Shown here: piece by piece, positions 15,627-23,381 of the stretch | Layout of the letters: each line of letters begins with the position of its first letter | Position numbering within the stretch: position 1 is the stretch's first letter | NCBI GenBank assembly: GCA_964646425.1 | Contig: CAZYEI010000019.1 | Coordinates: forward strand, 1 to 26,245 | Direction: 5' to 3' | From: CAZYEI01 sp964646425 | Lineage (GTDB): Bacteria; Bacillota_I; Bacilli_A; RFN20; JAISJY01 | Length of the DNA stretch: 26,245 nt | The notes under the pieces: model-generated | Databases searched by the model: none | The model's input: only the letters and a program-made list of their open reading frames with translations | What the model was told of the DNA's origin: nothing | Position numbers and translations under genes: made by a program

Positions 15627-16637
15627 ATGCCTTCAAATTTATACGAAATGGTTTACAATTCAAAATTAGATGCTATTGAAACGCAAAAAGCAATAAAATA
15701 CATTAAAGATAATTTTGAAGAACGACTTGCATATGTTTTAAAACTTACAAGAGTTAGTGCTCCGATAATGATTTATAAAGATACAGGATTAAATGACTAT
15801 TTAAGTGGAAATGAAGAGCCAGTAAAAATTGATGCAAATAACTTGAATGGCGATATTGAAATTGTTCAATCGTTAGCAAAATGGAAACGCTATGCATTAA
15901 AAAAATATAATTTTAAGAAAAATGAAGGATTGTATACTGACATGAATGCTATTCGTAAAAATGAAAAACCTGATTTTTTGCATTCGTTGTATGTAGATCA
16001 ATGGGATTGGGAAAAAATAATTAAATCTAAAGATAGAAATGAAAAATATTTAAAGAAAATTGTTAGAGATATCTATTCTGTCTTACGTTCTGTTGAAATT
16101 AATGTTTGTCAAAAATTTGGGGGATTAAAGAGACAATTGCCTAAAAAAATAGCATTTATTACTACTGAAGAACTAGAAAAATTATATCCAAATTTATCAC
16201 CTAGAGATAGAGAATATAAGATTTGTAAAAAACTGAAAGCTGTTTTTGTTATGCATATTGGTGCACCTTTGAAAAATGGTATACCACATGACTTAAGAGC
16301 AGCAGACTATGATGATTGGAAACTGAATGGTGATTTATTAGTTTATTCTAAAGTGTTAGATACACAAATAGAATTGAGTAGTATGGGTATTAGAGTTAAT
16401 GCTAAGAGTATTAAGGAACAATTAACTAGCAAAGGACTAGAGTGTGAAATTGAAAATAATGCATATGTAAAATCTGTGCTTAATAATGAATTACCGTTAT
16501 CAATTGGTGGTGGAATTGGGCAATCACGTGTATGTATGTTTTTATTGCAAAAAGCTCATATTGGTGAAGTACAAGCGTCTGTTTGGAAAAAAGAGGAAGT
16601 AGATTTATTAGCCGCAAATAATATAAATTTATTATAA
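15627..16637 (+). CDS. asnA: Aspartate-ammonia ligase (asparagine synthetase A)
   Basis: 336 aa, close to the family's 330. Makes asparagine from aspartate, ammonia and ATP in the cytoplasm; class II aminoacyl-tRNA-synthetase-like fold. Seen: ALKKYNF near 90, GLYTDMNAIRKNE, HSLYVDQWDWEK at 119-130, FGGLKRQLPKKIAFITTEEL, and the C-terminal SIGGGIGQSRVCMFLLQKAHIGEVQ containing the class II Arg motif. Strong ribosome-binding site AAGGAG at 15613-15618. L-serine dehydratase follows 29 bases downstream, probably on the same transcript. The operon thus pairs ammonia-consuming and ammonia-releasing enzymes. Confidence 0.96.
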   Translation: MPSNLYEMVYNSKLDAIETQKAIKYIKDNFEERLAYVLKLTRVSAPIMIYKDTGLNDYLSGNEEPVKIDANNLNGDIEIVQSLAKWKRYALKKYNFKKNEGLYTDMNAIRKNEKPDFLHSLYVDQWDWEKIIKSKDRNEKYLKKIVRDIYSVLRSVEINVCQKFGGLKRQLPKKIAFITTEELEKLYPNLSPRDREYKICKKLKAVFVMHIGAPLKNGIPHDLRAADYDDWKLNGDLLVYSKVLDTQIELSSMGIRVNAKSIKEQLTSKGLECEIENNAYVKSVLNNELPLSIGGGIGQSRVCMFLLQKAHIGEVQASVWKKEEVDLLAANNINLL

Positions 16638-16666
16638 TAGCATTTCTTTTATGAGAGGGTGGAAAA

Positions 16667-17908
16667 GTGAAAACTTTAAGGGATTTATATAAAGTCGGTA
16701 GAGGTCCTTCAAGTTCCCATACAATGGGACCAGAATTAGCAGCTAAAAAGTTTAAGACATTGTATAATAGTGCTGATAGATTTGTGATAGTTTTGTATGG
16801 ATCTCTTGCTCTTACGGGAAAAGGCCATAGAACTGATCTTGTATTAAAAGAAACATTTGCTCCGATTAATGTTGAGATAGAATTTAATTTAAAAGAAAAA
16901 GATTTACCTCATCCAAATACTTTTGATATGTTTGCTTACAAAGGGAAACAAGAACTTGGATATTGGAGAGTTTTGAGTGTTGGTGGCGGAGATATTAATG
17001 TAATAGGAGAAAAAATAAATGAATTGCCAAATATTTATCCATTAGAATCTTTTGCAGAGATTTCAGCATATTGTAAAGAAAACTGGATTAGATTATATGA
17101 ATATGTTGAAAAAATAGAAGGACCAGAAATTTTTGATTATTTGACAATTATTTGGAAAAAAATGAAAAAAAGTATTGAAAATGGATTGGCCAAAACTGGT
17201 TTATTAGATGGAGGCTTGGAAATTCAAAGAAAAGCTAAATATCTAATTAATCAAAAACATATTGATGAAAGTGCTCAAACTAAAGAAAATAGAATTGTGT
17301 CAGCATATGCATTTGCTGTAAGTGAAGAAAATGCTAGTGCCGGAGAAATCGTAACTGCTCCAACATGTGGTGCGTGCGGTGTTTTACCAGCTGTGCTAAA
17401 GTATATGCAAGATACAAGGGGCTTTAGTGATAAAGAAATCATTAGAGCACTAGCTACAGCTGGAATTATTGGAAATCTTATTAAAACGAATGCTTCGATT
17501 AGTGGGGCTGAATGTGGGTGCCAAGCAGAAATTGGTTCCGCTTGTTGTATGGCAAGTGCTGCGCTTGGAGAATTATTTGGCTTAGATATTGATCAAATAG
17601 AATATGCTGCTGAGGTTGCGATGGAACATCATTTAGGATTAACATGTGATCCAATCGATGGACTTGTTCAAATTCCTTGTATCGAGCGAAATGCTGTTGC
17701 AGCGATGCGTGCAATTAATGCTGTCAGCCTAGCAAATTTTTTGACAAATACACGAAAAATATCGTTCGATATGGTAATTGATACAATGTATGAAACTGGT
17801 ATAGATATGTTGCATTCATACAAAGAAACTTCTACTGGTGGATTAGCTAAAAAATATCATATTGCGGGAATTTTTAAATTTTTTAAAAAGAAAAATAAAA
17901 ACAGTTAA
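16667..17908 (+). CDS. sdaA: L-serine ammonia-lyase, single-chain iron-sulfur type
   Basis: 413 aa. Deaminates L-serine to pyruvate and ammonia. Seen: an N-terminal beta domain with GRGPSSSHTMGP (about 11-22), and a C-terminal alpha domain with APTCGACGVLP, GAECGCQAEIGSACCMA and DPIDGLVQIPC. Cys285, Cys327 and Cys338 have the spacing (42 and 11) of the cluster ligands in the E. coli enzyme. Both domains sit on one chain, as in E. coli SdaA, instead of the split SdaAA/SdaAB form frequent in Bacillota; it is about 40 residues shorter than SdaA. Start is GTG with GAGGGTGG just upstream; an ATG at 16651 is out of frame. Confidence 0.94.
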   Translation: MKTLRDLYKVGRGPSSSHTMGPELAAKKFKTLYNSADRFVIVLYGSLALTGKGHRTDLVLKETFAPINVEIEFNLKEKDLPHPNTFDMFAYKGKQELGYWRVLSVGGGDINVIGEKINELPNIYPLESFAEISAYCKENWIRLYEYVEKIEGPEIFDYLTIIWKKMKKSIENGLAKTGLLDGGLEIQRKAKYLINQKHIDESAQTKENRIVSAYAFAVSEENASAGEIVTAPTCGACGVLPAVLKYMQDTRGFSDKEIIRALATAGIIGNLIKTNASISGAECGCQAEIGSACCMASAALGELFGLDIDQIEYAAEVAMEHHLGLTCDPIDGLVQIPCIERNAVAAMRAINAVSLANFLTNTRKISFDMVIDTMYETGIDMLHSYKETSTGGLAKKYHIAGIFKFFKKKNKNS

Positions 17909-17935
17909 AAGAGGTCGAAAAATTTCGACCTCTTT
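17908..17935. terminator. Bidirectional terminator between sdaA and the M18 aminopeptidase
   Basis: Inverted repeat of 13 bp (17908-17920 with 17923-17935), the innermost bases forming the loop. It lies between convergent genes and overlaps both stop codons. Confidence 0.85.
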
Positions 17936-19235
17936 ATAATTTATAAGAATTATTATTTCTTTTAATATTCGTTTGATAAAATTCCTTTAATCCATTAATC
18001 ATATATTCTAAATCATTTGCTCCAGCAGTTTCAAATGAAGAATGCATTGCAAGTTGTGCTAGACCTATGTCGATTGAAGGTATACTTATATGGGCTGAAG
18101 AGATGTTTCCTAATGTACTGCCACTTGCCATATCACTACGATTAGCAAAAAATTGATAAGGTACAGAGGCTTTATTTAAAATTGAGGTAAATATAGAGAT
18201 TGATAAAGCATCACTTGTGTAAGCTTGCGAAGCATGAGATTTAATTACAATTCCTTTATTCATAAATACTTGATTAGAAGCATCAGCTTTTTCAGGATGA
18301 TTTGGATGCGTAGCATGAGCATTATCTGCTGAAACCAAAATAGAATTAGCGATTTTAACAAAATATTCATCAGTGTTTTTAGAAAAAGCAAAATGAATAC
18401 GTTTTAGCACATCTTCTAAGAAAGTAGAATTTGCTCCTTGTTTTGTTGAACTACCGACTTCCTCATTGTCAAAACATGCGTATACAGGAATAATATCATT
18501 AGATATACTTGAATTAATTAGGGCAGTTAATGATGTATAGGCACATTCTAAATTATCAATTTGTGGAGCACTAATAAATTCGTTGTTTTCCCCCCATATC
18601 ATTCCTCGATCCTTGTTATAAATAAATAAATCATGAGACAGTATTGTATCTTCATTTATCTTTAATGAATTGGCAATAAGACTTTTTATTGTAGTTTCTT
18701 TGTCTGATGCAGTAGCTAACAATGGTAATAAGTCTATTTGCGGATTATAGGTGAAAGTTGTATTAATTTCTCTGTTCATATGAATTGCAACATTTGGGAT
18801 AACAATATTTTTGTTTAAATCAATAATAGATTCTTTTATTTCATTATCCTTTTTTGTAAAAATTCTGCCAGCAATTCCTAATGGTTTATCTAACCAAGTT
18901 GAGAGAATCATACCACCATATTTTTCAATATTTAATTTTAGATATGTACCACTTACAATAACCCCATTTGGTTTAATCTTAAAACAGGGTGAGTCGGAGT
19001 GACTTGCAATAATTTGAAAATGAGAATTTAATGGATTATTAGGAAGCTTAAATGCAATAATTGAGGAATTATTTCTTGTTACATAATAATTTTTATTTTT
19101 TTCTAGTGTCCAAGCTTTATTTTCTTGTAGTTCTATATACCCCTCTTTATTTAATAATTCTTTAATTTCTTTAATTGCATGAAATGCAGTAGGTGTTTTT
19201 TTTATAAAATCTAAAAATTGATTACTATGTTTCAT
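17934..19235 (-). CDS. apeB: M18 family zinc aminopeptidase
   Basis: 433 aa, the usual M18 length (about 430). Cytoplasmic exopeptidase removing N-terminal residues, probably in peptide turnover. Seen: metal-site residues in order, His79 and Asp81 in ASHSDSPCFKIKPN, Asp227 in APQIDN, Glu258-Glu259 in FDNEEVGSSTKQGA, Asp304 in VSADNAHATHPNHPEK, and His398 in AMHSSFETAG. The open frame runs 51 codons further upstream, but the start is put at MKHSNQF because a GAAGG site lies just before it and the promoter falls inside the extension. Single gene, divergent from the pseudouridine synthase. Confidence 0.93.
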   Translation of the reverse strand: MKHSNQFLDFIKKTPTAFHAIKEIKELLNKEGYIELQENKAWTLEKNKNYYVTRNNSSIIAFKLPNNPLNSHFQIIASHSDSPCFKIKPNGVIVSGTYLKLNIEKYGGMILSTWLDKPLGIAGRIFTKKDNEIKESIIDLNKNIVIPNVAIHMNREINTTFTYNPQIDLLPLLATASDKETTIKSLIANSLKINEDTILSHDLFIYNKDRGMIWGENNEFISAPQIDNLECAYTSLTALINSSISNDIIPVYACFDNEEVGSSTKQGANSTFLEDVLKRIHFAFSKNTDEYFVKIANSILVSADNAHATHPNHPEKADASNQVFMNKGIVIKSHASQAYTSDALSISIFTSILNKASVPYQFFANRSDMASGSTLGNISSAHISIPSIDIGLAQLAMHSSFETAGANDLEYMINGLKEFYQTNIKRNNNSYKL

Positions 19236-19262
19236 GATTTTACCTTCTTTCTTTACATACTT

Positions 19263-19271
19263 ATTATAGCA
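19263..19271 (-). promoter_or_regulatory. Extended -10 promoter of the M18 aminopeptidase
   Basis: On the minus strand TGC directly precedes TATAAT (19268 down to 19263), 28 bases upstream of the chosen ATG. Its place within the longer open frame confirms the shorter start. Confidence 0.6.
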
Positions 19272-19303
19272 TATAGCTGATGAACTTTCTATTAGTTTCG
19301 TAG

Positions 19304-19332
19304 TTGAAAAAAATAGAGTAATCGTATACAAT
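19304..19332 (+). promoter_or_regulatory. Promoter of the pseudouridine synthase gene
   Basis: TTGAAA (19304-19309), 17-base spacer, TACAAT (19327-19332). Transcription would begin near 19339, leaving a leader of about 17 bases with a GGGG-containing ribosome-binding site. Confidence 0.6.
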
Positions 19333-19355
19333 TTATAAAGAAATGGGGTAGACAT

Positions 19356-20312
19356 ATGAGAAAAAAAATTAAGCAGGATAATAATCAAATTTTTGAACGA
19401 AAAACATCTGAAAATTTTAAAAAGAATTTATTTTTAAAAGAATATAGAGTATCTACTTCTTGTGAATTAATGGAGTTCCTTTTGAAAAATTTACCTAAAA
19501 CCTCAAGAAATAATATAAAATCTTTACTTTCTCATAAACTTGTAATGGTTGATGGGAGTGTCATTTCCCAATATAATTTTATGCTAGCCAAAGGTGATAT
19601 TGTCCAAATTAGCAAGACTCCGATTAAAGTACAAGAAAAATTAAATACTAAAAAAACATTAAATATTATTTATGAAGATAATGATTTTATTGTTATTAAT
19701 AAGCCATCGGGTTTATTATCTATTGCTAGCGATAAAGAAAAAGAAGTTACAGCATATAGAATGGTTATGGATTATATTAGAACTGTAAATCCCAGAGAAC
19801 GAGTATATGTTGTTCATCGTATTGATAAAGATACTTCAGGCGTGTTAATGTTTTCTAAAGATGAAAAACTTAAAAATGATTTGCAAGATTCATGGAATCA
19901 ATTGGTAAAAAAAAGAGGGTATTATGCCGTGGTTGAAGGAAAACTTGAAAAGAAACAAGGCACATATAAATCTTGGTTAAGAGAAACAAAAACAAATATA
20001 ATGTATTCTTCTTATACTCGCGGGGATGGTCAAGAAGCAATAACACACTATAAAGTTGTTAAGGAAAATTCAAAATTCTCTTTAGTGGATGTGCACATTG
20101 ATTCGGGAAGAAAAAATCAAATTAGAGTTCATATGATGGATTTAGGCCATAAAATTGTAGGAGATACAAAATATGGTGCTCAAACTAATCCATTAAAAAG
20201 ACTTGGTTTACATGCATATGAATTAGAAATCATTCATCCATATACAAACAAAATAATGAAATTTAAAGCAGATATCCCACAAACATTTACAAATTTATTT
20301 AAAAATAAATAG
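19356..20312 (+). CDS. RluA/RluD-family RNA pseudouridine synthase
   Basis: 318 aa. Isomerises uridine to pseudouridine in structured RNA, most likely rRNA or tRNA. Seen: an N-terminal S4 RNA-binding domain (about 32-88) with SRNNIKSLLSHKLVMVDG, then the catalytic domain with IIYEDNDFIVINKPSGLL, HRIDKDTSGVLMF containing catalytic Asp157, GYYAVVEG, SGRKNQIRVHMMDLGHKIVGDTKYG and LGLHAYELEIIHP. The target site cannot be told from sequence; RluC/D/B-like, YhcT-like or YlyB-like paralogues are alike at this level. The Lys-rich first 28 residues precede the S4 domain. A QueT-like membrane gene follows after 14 bases, making a two-gene operon. Confidence 0.92.
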   Translation: MRKKIKQDNNQIFERKTSENFKKNLFLKEYRVSTSCELMEFLLKNLPKTSRNNIKSLLSHKLVMVDGSVISQYNFMLAKGDIVQISKTPIKVQEKLNTKKTLNIIYEDNDFIVINKPSGLLSIASDKEKEVTAYRMVMDYIRTVNPRERVYVVHRIDKDTSGVLMFSKDEKLKNDLQDSWNQLVKKRGYYAVVEGKLEKKQGTYKSWLRETKTNIMYSSYTRGDGQEAITHYKVVKENSKFSLVDVHIDSGRKNQIRVHMMDLGHKIVGDTKYGAQTNPLKRLGLHAYELEIIHPYTNKIMKFKADIPQTFTNLFKNK

Positions 20313-20326
20313 GAAGAAGTGAAAAA

Positions 20327-20827
20327 ATGAGTAAAAAAATAAAAATGTTATTAATCAAAAATATAACTATCTTTATTTTATATTTTCTTTTATTTGCTGC
20401 TATTCCAAATTTATATTTTGAGATGCCTAGAATTAGATTAGCTTCCGTATTAAGCTTAATTGTATTTTTTGATATGTCATATATTTATGGGGTATCATTA
20501 GCAATAATTTTAATAAACTTTTTTTCTCCTTTAGGAACTTGTGATTATATTCTTTCATCATTTTTAAATATATTGTTATTATTGATTTCGGCAAAATATA
20601 TATTTCCTAAATGCAATTATTCGGTGTTTAAATCATCACTTATAATTATAATTTCTGGACTAGGAAGTGTTGTCGCTATGAAGATACATTATTTTGAAAA
20701 AATCAATATTATATCTAAATTGTTGCATACATTTGCAGGAGACTTTATAGTATTATCAATGTTTGGTAGTTTAATATTTTATTCGATTCGTGATACAAAA
20801 ATATTTAAATACATAACAAGAAAATAA
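20327..20827 (+). CDS. Small membrane protein, QueT-like ECF transporter S component
   Basis: 166 aa, five to six hydrophobic segments. Seen: helices at about 13-30, 38-68, 75-92, 104-118 and 134-153, with PRIRLASVLSLIVFF, then LINFFSPLGTCDYILSSFLNILLLLISAKY. This order resembles QueT (proposed queuosine-precursor uptake), where an R-x-SEALTLLP-type helix is followed by a N-L-F-S-x-x-G-x-x-D segment. Length also fits. Family knowledge: QueT works with a shared ECF energising module, absent here. The gene follows an RNA-modifying enzyme, an apt but weak hint. Other small ECF substrate-binding subunits cannot be excluded. Confidence 0.55.
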   Translation: MSKKIKMLLIKNITIFILYFLLFAAIPNLYFEMPRIRLASVLSLIVFFDMSYIYGVSLAIILINFFSPLGTCDYILSSFLNILLLLISAKYIFPKCNYSVFKSSLIIIISGLGSVVAMKIHYFEKINIISKLLHTFAGDFIVLSMFGSLIFYSIRDTKIFKYITRK

Positions 20828-20856
20828 GAGTACGCTAATAAACGTACTCTTATTTT
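20821..20856. terminator. Bidirectional terminator between the QueT-like gene and an unknown gene
   Basis: A perfect 14-bp inverted repeat (20821-20834 with 20843-20856) with an 8-base loop, T-rich on both strands, between convergent genes. Confidence 0.9.
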
Positions 20857-20857
20857 C

Positions 20858-21481
20858 TTATAAATTTTCAGTTAATATTTCGAATAATTTATTTTTATCA
20901 TTGATTTTTTCGAATTTTCCTTTAGTAGTAATGGATTTATTACATGAAGAAGAATCTTTGTTATAGAGAAAAATATTATACTCATTTTGCTTTTTTCTAA
21001 TTTGATAAAGTTTAATTGTATTATCTTTTTTTCTCAAATTATAATGTGCTCCAAAATAATTTTTTAAATAGTTTAATGATTGTGAAACTAAACTAAAATA
21101 GGTTTTCCAATTTTTGTCATCAATTTTTCTTGTTGCGTATTTCGAAAAATACGAAAAATCGTTAAGATTTATTGAACTTAGTGATGAACAATCGAAAGTT
21201 ATAATGCCATCAAAAGATAAATAATTCAGTTCATTCAATAAATACATAGAAAGAGGACCATTGCAAACAATAAATAATTGATTCTCGTTTTTATTTTCTA
21301 TAATGTTGCAATCGATTAATTTAATAAGAGCTTGATCTTTATTTGTTATATCTTTAGCTATAATTAGACTATTAATAATATGACCTTTAGAATATAAATA
21401 ATCCTTATAATCTCTTAAAATAGTATTTTCATAATCTTGGTCTTCAATAAAATAGAATTGAATTTTCTTGTTTTTATCCAT
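20858..21481 (-). CDS. Hypothetical protein
   Basis: 207 aa; I do not recognise the family. No signal peptide or membrane helix, so probably cytoplasmic. The chain is rich in Lys, Asn and Asp. Alternating hydrophobic strands and helices (IQFYFIED, QLFIVCNG, FDGIITFDCSS) suggest an alpha/beta fold. The segment about 67-100 is arranged like the nucleophile elbow region of an alpha/beta hydrolase (strand, turn, helix, strand) but has CNGPLS in place of GxSxG, so a catalytic Ser is not evident. AGGTGAT lies five bases before the ATG, supporting translation. It stands alone, divergent from the S10 operon promoter. Confidence 0.65.
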   Translation of the reverse strand: MDKNKKIQFYFIEDQDYENTILRDYKDYLYSKGHIINSLIIAKDITNKDQALIKLIDCNIIENKNENQLFIVCNGPLSMYLLNELNYLSFDGIITFDCSSLSSINLNDFSYFSKYATRKIDDKNWKTYFSLVSQSLNYLKNYFGAHYNLRKKDNTIKLYQIRKKQNEYNIFLYNKDSSSCNKSITTKGKFEKINDKNKLFEILTENL

Positions 21482-21537
21482 ATATAATCACCTAAAAAAA
21501 TGTATGAAATTTAAAATAAAAATATTCTAAAAAATAG

Positions 21538-21566
21538 TTGACTTTATAGTTTTTTTTGTATATAAT
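21538..21566 (+). promoter_or_regulatory. Promoter of the S10 ribosomal-protein operon
   Basis: TTGACT (21538-21543), exactly 17 bases, TATAAT (21561-21566). This is the closest match to the housekeeping sigma consensus in the window, as expected for a highly expressed operon. The start would be near 21573. Confidence 0.88.
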
Positions 21567-21572
21567 TGTCAA

Positions 21573-21695
21573 GGAGTGTGCAAAGACCTCTAAAGTTGCT
21601 AGGTGTAAATACCTCAAACACGCGGACGTGTTGTCATACCTAGGTAATTTAGAGCGAGCGTGCCTAGCCTGATTTTGGACAAAGGAGGATTATTC
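21573..21695 (+). ncRNA. Structured 5' leader of the S10 operon, candidate autoregulatory RNA
   Basis: About 120 untranslated bases, visibly richer in G+C than the surroundings. Nested pairing: outer helix 21588-21594 with 21648-21654 (7 bp), middle helix 21599-21606 with 21636-21643 (8 bp including one G-U), apical hairpin 21617-21622 with 21627-21632 closed by CGGA. A competing helix is possible: 21598-21603 can instead pair with 21663-21668, just ahead of the ribosome-binding site at 21681-21688. Ribosomal-protein operons are often controlled by one of their products binding such leaders (L4 in E. coli S10). The ligand here is unknown. Confidence 0.6.
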
Positions 21696-22007
21696 ATGGC
21701 TAAATCAAATAAAATTCGTATTAAATTAAAAGCATACGATCACAAGATTTTGGATGCTAGTGCTGAAAAAATCGTAGCAGCTGCTAAGGCAACTGGAGCA
21801 AAGGTATGTGGCCCTGTACCATTACCTACGGACAAACAAGTTTATACAATCTTGAGAGCTGTCCACAAATATAAGGATTCACGTGAACAATTTGAAATGA
21901 GAACTCACAAACGTTTAATTGATATCGTTAATCCAAATCCACAAACAGTTGACACATTGACAAGACTTGACTTACCAAGCGGTGTTGACATCGAAATTAA
22001 ATTATAA
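21696..22007 (+). CDS. rpsJ: 30S ribosomal protein S10
   Basis: 103 aa, the family's normal length. Part of the small-subunit head and, in many bacteria, a partner of NusB in antitermination. Seen: KIRIKLKAYDHKILDASAEKIV, TGAKVCGPVPLPTDK (family: GPIPLPT) and THKRLIDIVNPNPQTVD. The start is the ATG with AAAGGAGG eight bases upstream; the open frame extends 12 codons back to a GTG inside the leader, which is not the start. First gene of the S10 operon. Confidence 0.97.
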   Translation: MAKSNKIRIKLKAYDHKILDASAEKIVAAAKATGAKVCGPVPLPTDKQVYTILRAVHKYKDSREQFEMRTHKRLIDIVNPNPQTVDTLTRLDLPSGVDIEIKL

Positions 22008-22024
22008 TCGGAGGTGCAAAGACA

Positions 22025-22705
22025 ATGAAGGCTATTATTGGAAGAAAAGTAGGAATGACACAAGTATTCACTACTGAAGGATTAGGAATCCCAGTTACTG
22101 TTGTCGAAGTACAACCTAACGTTGTTCTACAAAAGAAAACTATAGAAAATGATGGTTATGATGCATTACAAGTTGGTATCGAAGATATGAGAGAAAATTT
22201 AGCAAACAAAGCTGAAAAAGGAATTTTTGCTAAAGCTAATACAACTCCAAAACAATTTGTTAAAGAAATTAAAGGTGATGAATTAGCAAATTATAATATC
22301 GGTGATACAGTTACAGTTGATGTATTCCAAGCTGGTGATCTTGTTGATGTAACAGGAATTACAAAAGGAAAAGGTTTCTCTGGAACAGTAAAGCGTTATG
22401 GACATGCAATCGGACCTAAGGGACACGGTTCTGGTTATCATCGTGGTGCTGGTTCAATGGCAACAATTGGTTTAACTAACAACCGTATCCACCCAGGAAA
22501 GAAAATGCCTGGTCATCATGGAAATTCAACAAATACAGTTTTAAATTTAGAAGTTGTTGCTGTTGATACAGAAAAGAATGCAATTTTAATTAAAGGTGCT
22601 ATCCCTGGACCAAACAAAGGTGTAGTAACAATTAGAAGTGCTGTTAAAGTTAGCAAGTCAAAACCTACAGTTAAGACATTAGTTAACTATGAAACAGCTG
22701 AATAA
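22025..22705 (+). CDS. rplC: 50S ribosomal protein L3
   Basis: 226 aa, about 17 longer than the 209 aa of B. subtilis L3. Early-assembly large-subunit protein whose central loop reaches the peptidyl-transferase centre. Seen: IIGRKVGMTQVF at the N-terminus, PNVVLQKKT, VDVTGITKGKGFSGTVKRYG, then a loop reading GYHRGAGSMATIG where most bacteria have a YHRRPGSxG-like sequence, and MPGHHGN, where the second residue after Pro corresponds to E. coli Gln150. Preceded by GGAGGTG and 17 bases from rpsJ. Confidence 0.96.
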   Translation: MKAIIGRKVGMTQVFTTEGLGIPVTVVEVQPNVVLQKKTIENDGYDALQVGIEDMRENLANKAEKGIFAKANTTPKQFVKEIKGDELANYNIGDTVTVDVFQAGDLVDVTGITKGKGFSGTVKRYGHAIGPKGHGSGYHRGAGSMATIGLTNNRIHPGKKMPGHHGNSTNTVLNLEVVAVDTEKNAILIKGAIPGPNKGVVTIRSAVKVSKSKPTVKTLVNYETAE

Positions 22706-22736
22706 GATGGTCCATAGCGTATAGGAGGAATGAACA

Positions 22737-23381
22737 ATGCCAAGTATAAATAAGTTAAATATGCAAGGCGAAGTTGTTGGTACTGTTGAATTAAATGATT
22801 CAGTATTTGCAATTGAGCCAAATAATCAAGCAATGTTTGATGCAGTTATGGTATACCAAGCAAATTCACGTCAAGCTACAGCAAAAACTAAAAAGAGAGA
22901 TGAAGTATCTGGCGGTGGAAAGAAACCTTGGAGACAAAAAGGAACAGGAAGAGCAAGACAAGGATCTACTCGTTCTCCACAATGGAGACATGGTGGTATC
23001 GTGTTTGGTCCTACTGGTGAACAAAATTACAAAATTAAGATGAATAAAAAAGTTAGAGATTTAGCTTTAAAATCTGCTTTAACACTTAAACTTGCTGATA
23101 AAGAAATCACAGTTGTTGAAAACTGGAAATTAGATGGTTTCAAAACTAAGGATGCAGTAGCAAGCTTAAATAAATTAAATGTAACTGGAAAAACATTAAT
23201 CGTCTTCACTGAAGAAAGCGTAAATGAAGAAGGTTATGTATCAACTTTCAATATTCCTAATGTTGCATTAGCTTACAGTGATACAGTTCATGTATATGAT
23301 TTATTGAATTGTAAAAATATAATCTTCACTGAAGAAGCTATTAAAGAAATCGAGGAGGTTCTTTTAAATGGCAAAAACTAA
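22737..23381 (+). CDS. rplD: 50S ribosomal protein L4
   Basis: 214 aa; normal bacterial length is about 205. Large-subunit protein whose extended loop lines the exit tunnel; in E. coli it also represses the S10 operon, making it one candidate ligand of the leader here (inference). Seen: N-terminal globular start, ATAKTKKRDEVSGGGKKPWRQKGTGRARQGSTRSPQWRHGG (the tunnel loop, about 45-80), GPTGEQNYKIKMNKKVRDLALKSAL and VYDLLNCKNIIFTEEA. Site AGGAGG upstream. Overlaps rplW by 14 bases, so the two are probably translationally coupled. Confidence 0.97.
   Translation: MPSINKLNMQGEVVGTVELNDSVFAIEPNNQAMFDAVMVYQANSRQATAKTKKRDEVSGGGKKPWRQKGTGRARQGSTRSPQWRHGGIVFGPTGEQNYKIKMNKKVRDLALKSALTLKLADKEITVVENWKLDGFKTKDAVASLNKLNVTGKTLIVFTEESVNEEGYVSTFNIPNVALAYSDTVHVYDLLNCKNIIFTEEAIKEIEEVLLNGKN

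Noticed and set aside
21570..21643. Possible leader peptide in the S10 leader
   Set aside because: The AAGGAG at 21570-21575 is not followed by a start codon at workable spacing, and the region is better explained by RNA pairing.
21660..21695. Upstream GTG start that would lengthen S10 by 12 residues
   Set aside because: It lies in the structured leader and before the strong AAAGGAGG site; S10 length and sequence fit the ATG at 21696.
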